DNA of 64,000 nt, from positions 1 through 64,000 of the forward strand of contig OX639990.1 in assembly GCA_951828535.1 (NCBI GenBank). The letters run 5' to 3'. Made by a program: the position numbers and the translations under genes. The notes beneath the pieces were generated by a model. The model was not told where the DNA came from. It worked only from the letters and a program-made list of their open reading frames with translations, and searched no databases. The DNA comes from an uncultured Candidatus Entotheonella sp. (GTDB lineage Bacteria > Tectomicrobia > Entotheonellia > Entotheonellales > Entotheonellaceae). Of the stretch, positions 44,635 through 54,301 are shown in pieces (positions within the stretch are counted from its first letter, which is position 1; each line of letters begins with the position of its first letter).

Positions 44635-45660
44635 TCATACGCCGTCCGCCGCCTTCGGTTGCTCGTGGCCGAGAATGGGATGGGGCTGGTAGGGTTCCTC
44701 GAGTGCCGCCAATTCCTCGGCGCTGAGCGTGATATCGACGGCGGCAAAGGTTTCCTTGAGGTGATGAATCTTGGTGGCGCCGATGATGGGCGCGGTGACG
44801 CCCGGCGCTTGTAGAATCCAGGCACAGGCGATCTGGGTCGGCGTCACCCCGCGCTGCCGGGCGACCTGCTGCACGGCGGCGGCGATCTTGAAATCGTTGT
44901 CCCGGAAGTACATCTGCTGCGCATACGCATCGGTCTGCGCCCGTTTGGTGGACGATGCCTCGTCTTCGCCCTGACGGTTGCCAGCGAAGAATCCTCGCGC
45001 CAGCGGACTCCACGGAATGAGCCCTACCCCCTGATCCACACACAGCGGAATCATCTCCCGCTCTTCCTCGCGGTAGATCAGGTTGTAATGGTTCTGCATG
45101 GCCACAAAGCGGTGCCAGCCGTGTTCCCGCGCCACATACAACGCCTTGGAAAACTGCCACGCCGCCATGCTGCTCGCGCCCAGATAGCGCACCTTGCCGG
45201 TCCGTACCAGGGCGTCGAGCGCCTCAAGCGTTTCCTCGACCGGCGTGGTCGGATCCCAGCGGTGAATCTGATACAGGTCGACGTAATCCATGTTGAGGCG
45301 CCGCAGCGAATTCTCGCATGCCTCGATGATGTGCTTGCGGCTCAGGCCGCGCCGATTGGGTCCCGGCCCCATGGCGCCATTGACCTTGGTGGCGACAACG
45401 ATGTCGTCGCGCTGTGCCATCTCGCCCAGCCAGTGGCCCGTAATGGTCTCGCTCAGGCCCACCGAGTACACGTCGGCGGTGTCGAAGAAGGTGACGCCGG
45501 CGTCAAGCGCCAGGGCGAAGTGCTCGCGGGCTTCTTCCCTGCCCAAGGCCCAGTCGCGCGGCCGCGCCCAGGCGGGCTGCTCGCCGCCGCCGTAACTCAT
45601 GCATCCGAGGCAGATTCGCGACACCGTCATACCGGTGCGCCCGAGCTTCGTATATTGCAT
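44635..45660 (-). CDS. Aldo-keto reductase
   Basis: A 341-aa (beta/alpha)8 NADPH-dependent reductase. MQYTKLGRTGMTVSRICLGCMSYGG is the AKR start. The catalytic tetrad is visible as Asp and Tyr in FFDTADVYSVG, Lys in VVATKVNG and His in YQIHRWDP. The NADPH-binding end IIGATKIHHLKE is typical of the YajO/AKR11-12 group. The ATG at 45660 follows GGAG; a frame extending to 45750 lacks homology there. Confidence 0.9.
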   Translation of the reverse strand: MQYTKLGRTGMTVSRICLGCMSYGGGEQPAWARPRDWALGREEAREHFALALDAGVTFFDTADVYSVGLSETITGHWLGEMAQRDDIVVATKVNGAMGPGPNRRGLSRKHIIEACENSLRRLNMDYVDLYQIHRWDPTTPVEETLEALDALVRTGKVRYLGASSMAAWQFSKALYVAREHGWHRFVAMQNHYNLIYREEEREMIPLCVDQGVGLIPWSPLARGFFAGNRQGEDEASSTKRAQTDAYAQQMYFRDNDFKIAAAVQQVARQRGVTPTQIACAWILQAPGVTAPIIGATKIHHLKETFAAVDITLSAEELAALEEPYQPHPILGHEQPKAADGV

Positions 45661-45878
45661 CGTGTCTCCGATCGTTTCGTAATGTGGCCATACGGCAGGG
45701 TGCCGAGGGTATTGCAGGGGTGCGGGGAAGAGCCCCCAGCCAGGCATCATGCGACGGCGGCGATGGGGATGTCAAGACAGCCCGCGGCTTGTACCGTTCA
45801 AGGCCGTCCGCTATAGTGGCGGCCCTTCAAACCAACATCTAACGCAACTATTCGCAACCATTGCCGGAGGACAACCGC

Positions 45879-46784
45879 ATGCAACTCGCGCTGTCGGACA
45901 TCACGCAATTCAGTCACGATCTGCACCGCCCGGAAGGCGCCATGGTGGCCCGCGACGGCACCGTTTGGGCGGCAGACGAGCGCGGCGGCTGCGCTCGCAT
46001 CACGCCCGACGGCGAGCATACCCTGGTGGGGAATATGCAGGGCATGCCGAACGGCATCTGCATCGACACGAACGGCGATATCATCGTGGCGAACATCGGC
46101 AACGCCCAGGTGCAGCGGCTGCACCCCGATGGCCGGCACGAGGTGCTGGCGACGCACGCCGACGGCCGCGCCCTGAAGGCACCTAACTTCCCGTTCGTCG
46201 ACAGCAAGGGCCGCATCTGGGTGTCCCACTCCACCGATGCGGAGCCTCGCCGGCCCGCGATATGGGAGCCTCGGCCCGATGGCGCCATCGCAGTGATCGA
46301 GGACGGCAAGCCGCGCCTCGCCGCCTCCGAGGTGTATTTCGCTAACGGCTTCACCCTCGACGCCGCGGAGGAATACCTCTACATCGCCGAGACCTCGACC
46401 ATCCGCATCATGCGCTTCCCGGTGCGCACCGACGGCACCCTGGGTCCGCGCGAGCAGTTCGGTCCGCATCTGGGCGAGAATTCCTACCCCGACGGCTGCT
46501 CCTTCGATCAGGCCGGCAACCTGTGGGTCACCATGCCGTTCCGCAACGCCATCGGCGTGCTGACACCGGAGGCGGACTGGCACATCCTGCTGGACGACCC
46601 CTCCGGCACCATCCTGCCGCGGCCCAGCAACCTCTGTTTCGGCGGCGACGATCTGTGCACCGCCTATGTGGGTAATCTCGAAGGCACCACGCTGCCCAGC
46701 TTCCGGTCGCCGCATCCGGGCATGCCCCTGGTGCATCAATACGAAAGCGCGGCTCCCCGTGCTTCTGATGCCGGCACAGGATGA
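45879..46784 (+). CDS. SMP-30/gluconolactonase-family protein
   Basis: A 301-aa six-bladed beta-propeller lactonase. Metal-ligand segments are RPEGAMVARDG (Glu), GMPNGICIDTNG, ANGFTLDAAEEYLYIAET (Asn) and YPDGCSFDQAGNLWV (Asp). It should hydrolyse sugar or other lactones with a divalent metal. GGAGG lies before the ATG at 45879. It is divergent from the aldo-keto reductase across 218 bases; both fit oxidised-sugar metabolism. Confidence 0.87.
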   Translation: MQLALSDITQFSHDLHRPEGAMVARDGTVWAADERGGCARITPDGEHTLVGNMQGMPNGICIDTNGDIIVANIGNAQVQRLHPDGRHEVLATHADGRALKAPNFPFVDSKGRIWVSHSTDAEPRRPAIWEPRPDGAIAVIEDGKPRLAASEVYFANGFTLDAAEEYLYIAETSTIRIMRFPVRTDGTLGPREQFGPHLGENSYPDGCSFDQAGNLWVTMPFRNAIGVLTPEADWHILLDDPSGTILPRPSNLCFGGDDLCTAYVGNLEGTTLPSFRSPHPGMPLVHQYESAAPRASDAGTG

Positions 46785-46955
46785 CGAGAATGACAAGATG
46801 GTTGATGCGTTGGAAGCCTTACCGGCGTGAACGGCCTGGGCAAAGGCGACATGGGGCGAGGTTGTCGGAAGCTGCTTGTGCGTTGGGTAGCTCTTGCTTT
46901 GGACCCTGAGCCCAGACGCCCGGTTTCCGGCAATGAGCTACCCTTGTAGCCCTAC

Positions 46956-48164
46956 CTATTCACACGCTGCATCAAAATCCGGCGGCAACACCACCACCGA
47001 GACCTCATCGTCTCCCGGCGTATCATCACGAGCCATGAGTTCCGGAATGACGACCAAGTGGCTGCCGTCAGCCAATTGACGTATGGCGATATCGGCCGGC
47101 CCGCTCAGATCCGCCGCACTCCCGCCGGGCTCGATCGCCAGCACGGACGCGGTCTTCCCGGGGCAGTTCACCGTAAGGTGACTCGGCATACCACCGCGGA
47201 TTTGCGTGTTGAGCATCGTCCCGCCGCGCGTGAAATCCAGACCGTCCAACGCGCCCAGGTCGCGATCAATCGGCGGCGGCACATCCCCGGTCTGGAAATT
47301 CTCCATGGTCAGAGCATAGATGCCGCCGCCAATCGGATCCGGGGCTCCAGCCGCCAGGCCTACCGTGTTTATGTACACCTTGCCATCCAGATGAGAGACT
47401 TCGACCCCGTCCGGTTTGCCGGGAACCGGTAAGAAAACCGGCGGTTGCGCCGGACGCCTGCCGGCGGCGAGATCGTCAATAGCGCCTGCAGGAATCATCC
47501 AGACGCCGCCTTTATTCTCAAAGGGCGGGTCAAACTGACCACCGGCCAACGCGGTATCGGTCACAAAGAGATTGCCGCTGGCATCGAATCCAATGGCATT
47601 GGGAATGAGGACAGGAGTGCCGTTGATCTCCTCGAAGAGCGATCCGTGCCCCATATCAATCTCACCGAGCGTCTGCCCGTCAGTGTTGAAGGCCAGGAGT
47701 TTCGAGCGCATCCGATTGCGGTCAGTAATCACCTGTCCGTCGGCGTCTCGCAGTGGCGCGTGGGGCAAACAGGCAAAAATCGTTCCGGCGGGAAACGTCG
47801 CCGTATCCACCGGCAGAACGCCCATTCCCACACCTCCGGTCAAGCCGGTGATGAGTTTGTCATTCACCATCTTCAACTCGCCCGACGCCAGAACTTCGAG
47901 CTTGCTGATGTAGGATTCGCCCTCGCCCCACGCAAAGCCGTCGGAGCGGCTGGGGCCAAGCTCGGCGGCGCTGGTGACGAATACGAAACGTCCGTCCGCA
48001 CTAAAGATGGAGCCTTCCGGGTTGTCAAAGCTGGCGATGATCTGTTTAAGCACCGCTGGAACCGGATGCACCCGCGAGTGCACCTGCCCATACGCGCTGC
48101 TGGTCACCAACATGGCGAAACCAACCGTGAGAACACCTAACGCTGCATAGAGGGGTCTTAACAT
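46956..48164 (-). CDS. Exported beta-propeller protein of unknown function
   Basis: A 402-aa protein with a Sec signal peptide (MLRPLYAALGVLTVGFAMLVTSSAYG). The mature part has propeller-like strands, such as GSIFSADGRFVFVTSAAELG, NAIGFDASGNLFVTDTALAGG and GKPDGVEVSHLDGKVYINTVGL, loosely like SMP-30/NHL proteins. I recognise no catalytic motif. AGGGAG lies before the ATG at 48164. It probably works in the periplasm or outside the cell. Confidence 0.75.
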   Translation of the reverse strand: MLRPLYAALGVLTVGFAMLVTSSAYGQVHSRVHPVPAVLKQIIASFDNPEGSIFSADGRFVFVTSAAELGPSRSDGFAWGEGESYISKLEVLASGELKMVNDKLITGLTGGVGMGVLPVDTATFPAGTIFACLPHAPLRDADGQVITDRNRMRSKLLAFNTDGQTLGEIDMGHGSLFEEINGTPVLIPNAIGFDASGNLFVTDTALAGGQFDPPFENKGGVWMIPAGAIDDLAAGRRPAQPPVFLPVPGKPDGVEVSHLDGKVYINTVGLAAGAPDPIGGGIYALTMENFQTGDVPPPIDRDLGALDGLDFTRGGTMLNTQIRGGMPSHLTVNCPGKTASVLAIEPGGSAADLSGPADIAIRQLADGSHLVVIPELMARDDTPGDDEVSVVVLPPDFDAACE

Positions 48165-48221
48165 GGCTTTCTCCCTATTCAAATGCGTCTGGTCACACGC
48201 TAAACGGCCTTGCCTGCTTAG

Positions 48222-48253
48222 AAGGTAACAGGGATGTAAGGTAACAGGGATGT
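48222..48253. repeat. Perfect 16-base tandem duplication
   Basis: AAGGTAACAGGGATGT occurs twice head to tail at 48222-48237 and 48238-48253, in the gap between the genes at 48164 and 48306. It may be a slippage product. Confidence 0.8.
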
Positions 48254-48305
48254 CAGGAGTTTACTACACAGTTCTATATAAGGAGGCCCTGCGGCAGGCC
48301 CAAAT

Positions 48306-48839
48306 TTACTTGACGGCGGGGCGTTCACCGGCGTACGTATCGACATGCACAAAGGAACGCTGCCGGCCGTCCCAGCGAAAGAGCTTGGCCTCGGCAACGT
48401 GATCGGCTTGCGCGTCGATGACGATGTGGTCCACAGGGTAGAGGGGCTCGGCGCTGTCATCGGGCTCGCGGCCAAGCGCGGCGCGGGTGTCTTCGGCGGA
48501 AAAGTAGGCGCCGACGTCGGGGTGGGAATGATAGATGATCTTCACCGGGCGCTGGCTGGAAACGCTTTCGAGCAGGAATCTCAAATCCTTGCCGCCGAGG
48601 TAATAGGCCTCCCGCGCCGTGCGTGGAAAGCGCTCCGGATCGAGGGCGTGGTAGCGATTCTGCTCGTTGATGCACGGGCGTGCTTCGTCGATCACCAGAC
48701 TGCCCTGCGGCGCGATGAGAAACCCGCAGCACTCGTCGGGATAGGTCTCGCGAGCGTGGGCGTAGATGGCGTCCAGCAGCGGCTGCGGGATGGTTGGCAG
48801 GGCGGTATCGGCGGGGGTTGCCGCTGTTTCGGACGACAT
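48306..48839 (-). CDS. JAMM/M67-family metallopeptidase
   Basis: A 177-aa JAB1/MPN+ domain protein. The zinc motif is IYHSHPDVGAYFSAED (H104, H106, S114, D117) with the catalytic Glu E36 in YPDECCGFLI. In bacteria this family (Mec/CysO peptidase) removes amino acids from ubiquitin-like sulfur carriers. No sulfur carrier gene is next to it. GAGGAG precedes the ATG. It is divergent from the Nudix gene at 48932. Confidence 0.88.
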   Translation of the reverse strand: MSSETAATPADTALPTIPQPLLDAIYAHARETYPDECCGFLIAPQGSLVIDEARPCINEQNRYHALDPERFPRTAREAYYLGGKDLRFLLESVSSQRPVKIIYHSHPDVGAYFSAEDTRAALGREPDDSAEPLYPVDHIVIDAQADHVAEAKLFRWDGRQRSFVHVDTYAGERPAVK

Positions 48840-48931
48840 GTTCGAGCTCCTCTCGCATGGGAATATCGGGGTTCGTCAGCACTATACACACACTGTTGCG
48901 CGACACGCAATTCTGATGAAAGGGTCCCTCT

Positions 48932-49447
48932 GTGCCACGCACCTATCCGTATTGTCCACGCTGCGCCACCGCTTTCACACGCCAGGTGCTGCATGGCCGC
49001 GAACGCCTGGTGTGCCCGGCGTGCCGGTTCATCTTCTGGCAGAATCCGGCAGTGGGCGTTGCTGTCATTGTGTTGCAGGCGGGCAGAATCGTGTTGGCCC
49101 GCCGTTCTCGCGGCGCGTACAGGGGCGATTGGTGCATTCCATGCGGCTACGTCGAATACGACGAAGATGTGTGCGAGGCGGCGCAGCGCGAGTTCCAGGA
49201 AGAGACCGGTTTGCTCGTTGAGGTCGGCGGCGTTTACGCGGTGCACTCGAATTTTCACGACCCGGCAGCGCATACGGTCGGCATCTGGTTCCTGGGAGAA
49301 GTGCTGGAGGGAACACTGGAAGCGGCTGACGACGTTGACCGGGCGGCCTGGGTGGCCTTGCACGAGGTGCCGGACAATCTCGCCTTTCCCACCGACCGCC
49401 TGGTGATCAGCCAATTGCAACGGCAATACGGGACTGCCAAGGGATGA
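48932..49447 (+). CDS. Nudix hydrolase with N-terminal zinc ribbon
   Basis: A 171-aa protein. A zinc ribbon (YCPRCAT...CPACRF, about residues 7-32) precedes a Nudix domain with the box GYVEYDEDVCEAAQREFQEETGLLVE. It resembles the ADP-ribose/NADH-type hydrolases, but without the NudC SQPWPFP motif. It starts with GTG; an AGGGTCC box lies before it. Substrate unknown. Confidence 0.88.
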   Translation: MPRTYPYCPRCATAFTRQVLHGRERLVCPACRFIFWQNPAVGVAVIVLQAGRIVLARRSRGAYRGDWCIPCGYVEYDEDVCEAAQREFQEETGLLVEVGGVYAVHSNFHDPAAHTVGIWFLGEVLEGTLEAADDVDRAAWVALHEVPDNLAFPTDRLVISQLQRQYGTAKG

Positions 49448-49465
49448 ACGGCGGCCATGCCGTGC

Positions 49466-50548
49466 CTAGGGCTCCGGGCTCGGCGGCCGGGCAATTTGCA
49501 CGGTTTGGGTCGGAAAGGCAATCGCCGCGTCGTGACGGGAGATGATGTTGGCAATCTTGAAAAGAATGTCTTCCTTGAGGGCGTGATACTCGGTCCACAC
49601 GAGGGTCTTGGTGTAGGCGTAGATCATGAAATCCAGCGACGACGGTCCGAATCGCAGGAAATTGACCATCATCAGCCGGTCGGCAGCGATGCCGTCGTGG
49701 GTGGCGAGCAGATGGCGAACGTCGTCGATGAGCGCTTGCAACACACCGATGTCGTCGTACCGCACGCCTATGATTTCGTATATACGGCGGCTGTGCATGC
49801 GTGACGGGTTTTCCACCGACAGCGTGGTAAACGCCGAATTGGGAACGTAAAGGGGCCGCAGGTCGAAGGTGCGGATGCGCGTCAGGCGCCAGCCGATTGC
49901 CTCCACGGTACCCTCGATGTCGCGGTCCGGCGAGCGAATCCAGTCGCCCACCGCAAAGGGCCGGTCGAGGAAGATCATCAGCGCCCCGAAGCAGTTGGCC
50001 AGCAGATCGCGCGCCGCGAACCCCACGGCGATGCCGCCGAGGCCCCCGAACGCGAGCAGGCCGGCAATCGAGAAACCCAGCGACTGCATCGCCATGAGCA
50101 TGGCGGTAATCAATACGGAGACGCGCAGCAGCTTGCTTATGGCGCCTGCGGTGGCCCTGTCCATGGGGTCCGGACGGTAATTTGGATCCGTGACGTGCGC
50201 CTCAACCAGGCTGATGGCGCGCTCCACGAACCAGGCAAGCAGAACGACGACAAGGATGTCGCGCACGGGGTCGATGTAACCGACGAGCTCCGATGTCGAG
50301 CCGCGCCCAGCCAACTCGGCGGCGAACAGAAGGCCGAGCGACCAGATGCCCCAGCGAATGGGTTTGCGAGCCGCCGCGAGTATGGCGTCGTCATAGATGT
50401 TGTCCGTGCGCTCGAACCGTCTTGCCAGGCGGTCGAACAGGCGTTTTACCAGGTAGTGCACCAGCAGCGTGGCGAAAACCGTGACAAATACCGCCATGCC
50501 CCAGGCGTTGTCCGGCAGTGCCGCGCCGACGCTTTTGAAGAATTCCAT
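49466..50548 (-). CDS. Small-conductance mechanosensitive channel (MscS family)
   Basis: A 360-aa membrane channel. Helices include WGMAVFVTVFATLLVHYLV, WGIWSLGLLFAAELAG, ILVVVLLAWFVERAISLV and VSVLITAMLMAMQSLGFSI; the pore helix is AFGGLGGIAVGFAARDLLANCFGALMIF, followed by DRPFAVGDWI and the beta domain with YVPNSAFTTLSVENPSR. It releases solutes on osmotic downshock. The ATG at 50548 is preferred; the ribosome site is weak. Confidence 0.93.
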   Translation of the reverse strand: MEFFKSVGAALPDNAWGMAVFVTVFATLLVHYLVKRLFDRLARRFERTDNIYDDAILAAARKPIRWGIWSLGLLFAAELAGRGSTSELVGYIDPVRDILVVVLLAWFVERAISLVEAHVTDPNYRPDPMDRATAGAISKLLRVSVLITAMLMAMQSLGFSIAGLLAFGGLGGIAVGFAARDLLANCFGALMIFLDRPFAVGDWIRSPDRDIEGTVEAIGWRLTRIRTFDLRPLYVPNSAFTTLSVENPSRMHSRRIYEIIGVRYDDIGVLQALIDDVRHLLATHDGIAADRLMMVNFLRFGPSSLDFMIYAYTKTLVWTEYHALKEDILFKIANIISRHDAAIAFPTQTVQIARPPSPEP

Positions 50549-50723
50549 GCAGGCATCACTTCCCAAAGAGACCCTTGCCGTTCCCTTTCCCGCAGGCTTT
50601 CACCCTATCCTGTCGCAGGGGGCAAGTCCAGGCCGGCCGCTTGCGCTGTCCCTACGCCTCACCTACAATGCCGCCCTCGTTTCAAGCTCCCTTGCAACCC
50701 GTGGAGAACACAGGAGGTGTGGC

Positions 50724-51983
50724 GTGAAATTCATGCTGTTTGCCCTGCCGACCGTTCCGGCCGAAACGTTCGCGGAACGCGAGCAACTCAGGCCCATCGG
50801 CAGGAATCACGACAAGTATCAGCAGATGATCGACGAATTGCGCAAGATGGCCGTTTTTGCCGACCAGGCGGGGTTCGACGTGATGGGAACCACCGAGCAT
50901 CACATGCACTCCGAGGGCATGGAAGCCTCGGTGGCGCCCATGCTCCTGTACACCGACCTGGCGGCCCGTACCGAGCGGCTCAAGTTCGCCCCCCTCGGCC
51001 TCGTCCTGGCCGCCTGGGACCCGATCCGGGTGGCGGAAGAAGTGGCGGTGTTCGACCACCTCAGCAAGGGCCGCCTGTACGTCGGCTTCGCGCGCGGCTA
51101 CCAGGACCGCTGGGTCAACATCATGGGGCAGCAGTACCACTCCACCGGCGCCACCATGGACGGCAGCGCCGTGGATAACCACAACCGCGCGGTTTTCGAG
51201 GAAGCGGTCAAGGTCATCAAGAAAGCCTGGACGCAGGAGACCTTCAACCACGACGGCGAGTACTACAAGGTGCCTCACCCGTACGACACCGGCGTCACCC
51301 GCTGGCCGATCACGGAATTCACCAACACTTACGGGGCCCCCGGCGAGCTGGACGAAAACGGCGCCGTCCGCAACGTGTGCGTCATCCCGGCGCCCTATCA
51401 GAAGCCGCACCCGCCCATGATGCAGCCCTTCGGCGCCAGCGAACGCACCATCTTCTGGTGCGCCAAGCAGGGCATCACGCCGTGGATTCTGACCGCCCAC
51501 CCGGAGAGTTTCCGGCACGTCGCCAAGGTGTATCAGGACTCGGCCAATGCCGAGGGCCAGAACCTGAAACTGGGCCAGAACATGGGGGCGGTGAGATCCG
51601 TGCACTTCGGCGCCAATACACAGGAGGCGGTGGACCTGCTGGCGAGAACCAATTTTGCCAGCTTCAAGGAGTTCTTCGGGCCATTCGGCTTCTTCGAGGC
51701 GCATCGCTCGCCTGAAGACGCCGAGCAATACCCGCTGGATCCGTACACCCCGCTGCCGCCCAAGGAGTGGACCGTGCAGCGCATGCGCGACGTCAAGTAT
51801 GCCCTCACCGGCACCCCCGATCAGGTCAAGCGCGAGATTGAGGCGCTGCACAAGATGCACGAGGGCGACGGGGAGCTGGAATGGTTCGGCTGGTTCTTCG
51901 ACCAGGGCATGATGTCGTGGGAGGAGCAGGAACGGCAGTTGGAAATGTTCGCCAAACACATCATCCCGGCGTTCAAGGATTAA
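50724..51983 (+). CDS. Luciferase-like (LLM-class) flavin monooxygenase
   Basis: A 419-aa bacterial-luciferase-family TIM barrel. VFADQAGFDVMGTTEHHM, APLGLVLAAWDPIRVAEEVAVFDHLSKGRLYVGFARGY and GTPDQVKREIEAL are characteristic. It oxidises a substrate with reduced FMN or F420; which one is unknown. The start is GTG at 50724 with AGGAGG at good spacing. It is probably a single gene, divergent from the mechanosensitive channel. Confidence 0.9.
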   Translation: MKFMLFALPTVPAETFAEREQLRPIGRNHDKYQQMIDELRKMAVFADQAGFDVMGTTEHHMHSEGMEASVAPMLLYTDLAARTERLKFAPLGLVLAAWDPIRVAEEVAVFDHLSKGRLYVGFARGYQDRWVNIMGQQYHSTGATMDGSAVDNHNRAVFEEAVKVIKKAWTQETFNHDGEYYKVPHPYDTGVTRWPITEFTNTYGAPGELDENGAVRNVCVIPAPYQKPHPPMMQPFGASERTIFWCAKQGITPWILTAHPESFRHVAKVYQDSANAEGQNLKLGQNMGAVRSVHFGANTQEAVDLLARTNFASFKEFFGPFGFFEAHRSPEDAEQYPLDPYTPLPPKEWTVQRMRDVKYALTGTPDQVKREIEALHKMHEGDGELEWFGWFFDQGMMSWEEQERQLEMFAKHIIPAFKD

Positions 51984-52064
51984 CACGTCGCTTGACGAAT
52001 TCGGGGCAACTGGACGCAGCCGCACCCGGCGCGTTCGGTTGCCCCGTTCCGCAGTCTGGGGCCT

Positions 52065-52406
52065 TTAACCTTGCGGAAGGTCAGGGTTGCCTTGCAGGCC
52101 CGGTGCGCGTTCCGCCCGAACCGTCACGATATTCGCATCGTGGTACTGCTGGTGGCGTATCGCTGAGGCGAAGTGGCGCAGCAGACGCCGCGACACGTTC
52201 TGCTCCGGCGGCACGTCGATGGCGTCGCCGAGTGCCATCCGGTCCTCCAGATACTCGCCGCCGCCAGCGGCCACGAACTCCAATTCCGCGGCTTCTTCAT
52301 CGGCACGGGCGATGACGAGCACGGCGTCTTGCAGGCCGAGGCCGAAGGCGAGCGGGCTCGGTGGGTTTTCGTCCGCCTGACAGCGGACCTTCGAGGACGT
52401 GGGCAC
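52065..52406 (-). CDS. Possible short hypothetical protein
   Basis: The frame from a GTG at 52406 to a TAA at 52065 (113 aa) has the GC-rich third positions of real genes here and sensible residues: FGLGLQDAVLVIARADEEAAELEFVAAGGGEYLEDRMALGDAIDVPPEQNVSRRLLRHFASAI. No good ribosome site or family is seen. It may be the end of a decayed gene, because the frame runs upstream without coding character. Confidence 0.4.
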   Translation of the reverse strand: MPTSSKVRCQADENPPSPLAFGLGLQDAVLVIARADEEAAELEFVAAGGGEYLEDRMALGDAIDVPPEQNVSRRLLRHFASAIRHQQYHDANIVTVRAERAPGLQGNPDLPQG

Positions 52407-52600
52407 GGGTGAAATTCTGCTTGAAGGGGTCGCGGGATAATACGCGGTGGCCGTGGGTTTGTTGTAGCTGGGCGCAGGTGCTTTTGCAAGATGACGGAAA
52501 GGCGAGCAGGGCGGGAATGTGCTAGGCTGCGCCTTCCTAATGCGATCGCAGGGACACGTACGATGAAACCAATGGGCGGGTGAAAAACGGGGGAAAGACG

Positions 52601-54301
52601 ATGTACGACCTGGTAATACGGAATGCACAGATCGCCGACGGGCTCGGCAACCCCTTGCAGGAGGGTGATCTCGCCGTCAGCGGTGGCCGCGTGGCCGCGG
52701 TCGGGGAAGTGCGGCAGCCGGCGGCTGAAACCGTGGACGCCCGGGGCATGGTGCTGGCACCCGGCGTGATCGACCTGCACACCCATTACGACGCGCAACT
52801 GACCTGGGACGCCACCGCCTCGCCGTCTCCCGCGCTTGGCGTCACCACCGTGGTGATCGGCAACTGCGGCTTCGGCATTGTTCCGGCGCCGCCCGCCGCC
52901 CGCGATGCCATTCTCGCTAACCTCGCCGAGGTCGAAGGCATGTCGCTGGATACCCTGAAAACCGGGGTGTGCTGGTCGTTCGAGAGCTTTGGCGAGTACC
53001 TTGACTTGTTGCGCCATCAGGGTGTGTACCCAAACGTCGCGGCGCTGGCCTCGCACGCTACCATTCGCACCGTCGTCATGGGTGAGGATAGCTCCCGGCG
53101 CCCGGCGCGCGACGACGAGCTCGAAGTCATGGTGCGGCTGTTCCGCGATGCCATGGACGCCGGCGCCGTCGGGTTCGGCTCCTCGACCAACGAGAATCAC
53201 CGCGGCCATGGCGGCGTGCCGATCGCCTCGCGGCTCGCTGAGCGGGAAGAATTCGGCGCCTTCGCCGATGCCATGGCGGATTACGACCACGGCGTCTTCC
53301 TGATCACCCCCGGCAATCACATGGGCATGGACTTCATGGAAGAGTTCGCGCGTCGCAGCGGCCGCCCGGCGGTGTACGCGGCGCATTTCCACTACGCCCA
53401 CGAACCCGAGCGCGGGCGCAACCTCATGCACCAGGCGCAGGCCGCCCGCCAACGCGGCCACCGCGTCTACACGCAAGGCTCATGCCAGCCCCTCAGCCTC
53501 AGCTTTCCGCTCGACGCCGCCTACATCCTCAAGGCCATTGATCCCTGGCCGGCCACCTCGGACCACACGGAACTGCGGCGCATCTTCTCCGACCCATCGT
53601 TCCGCCAAGCCTTTCGCGACGCCCTCGCCGCCCCGGTCGGCGGACGGGTCTTCAGTGGCCGTTGGGACTGGGTGCTGGTGACCCGCGCCGGCCACTCGGC
53701 GAACGCCGACCTCGAAGGCCAGAGCGTCGCCGACATCGCCCGCGCGCGCGGCGTCGACCCGCTCGACCTGTTCCTGGATCTCAGCCTGCAAGCGGATTTC
53801 GAGACCTTCTACACCTTTTACATATTGAATATGGACGAGGCGGGTGTGGAAGAACTGATCACCAACGACGGCACCCTGGTCAGCCTGTCCGACGCCGGGG
53901 CGCACAACGCGCTGCTGTGCGACGCGGCCTACGCCATGCACTTGCTGAGCCATTGGGTGCGCGACAAGGGCGTGTTCGATTTGCCGACGGCCATCCGCAA
54001 GGTCACCAGCGACCCTGCCGAGGTGTATGGCATTATCGACCGCGGGCGACTGACGCCCGGCGCCTTTGCCGACATGATCCTGTTTGATCCCGACACGCTG
54101 CGCATCACCGGCATGGAGCGCCACCACGATCTGCCCGCCGGCGGTGAGCGCCTGCTGCGCCGCGCGCCGGGGCTGTGCGGAACCTGGGTCAACGGCGTCC
54201 AGGTATTCGACGGCGTGGATTATCTGACGCCACCGCGGGCGCCCGGCGAGGTGTTGACGCGCTTCGCGTCCAGCAAATCGTCCCTTGGCATGTCAGCCTG
54301 A
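52601..54301 (+). CDS. D-aminoacylase/N-acyl-D-amino-acid deacylase-family amidohydrolase
   Basis: A 566-aa metal-dependent amidohydrolase. VIDLHTHYDAQLTWDATASPSPALGVTTVVIGNCGFG contains the HxH ligands; HFHYAHEP, RVYTQGSCQPLS and LVSLSDAGAHNALLCDAAYAMHLLSHWVRDKG hold the later ligands (His, Asp). It belongs to the N-acyl-D-amino-acid deacylase family in which substrates vary. GGGGGAAAGAC precedes the ATG at 52601. The gene converges on folC; the two stops overlap by 9 bases. Confidence 0.9.
   Translation: MYDLVIRNAQIADGLGNPLQEGDLAVSGGRVAAVGEVRQPAAETVDARGMVLAPGVIDLHTHYDAQLTWDATASPSPALGVTTVVIGNCGFGIVPAPPAARDAILANLAEVEGMSLDTLKTGVCWSFESFGEYLDLLRHQGVYPNVAALASHATIRTVVMGEDSSRRPARDDELEVMVRLFRDAMDAGAVGFGSSTNENHRGHGGVPIASRLAEREEFGAFADAMADYDHGVFLITPGNHMGMDFMEEFARRSGRPAVYAAHFHYAHEPERGRNLMHQAQAARQRGHRVYTQGSCQPLSLSFPLDAAYILKAIDPWPATSDHTELRRIFSDPSFRQAFRDALAAPVGGRVFSGRWDWVLVTRAGHSANADLEGQSVADIARARGVDPLDLFLDLSLQADFETFYTFYILNMDEAGVEELITNDGTLVSLSDAGAHNALLCDAAYAMHLLSHWVRDKGVFDLPTAIRKVTSDPAEVYGIIDRGRLTPGAFADMILFDPDTLRITGMERHHDLPAGGERLLRRAPGLCGTWVNGVQVFDGVDYLTPPRAPGEVLTRFASSKSSLGMSA

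Noticed and set aside
48218-48475. A minus-strand frame overlapping the JAMM peptidase end
   Set aside because: It overlaps the conserved peptidase in another frame and has a low-complexity Ser/Pro/Thr sequence.
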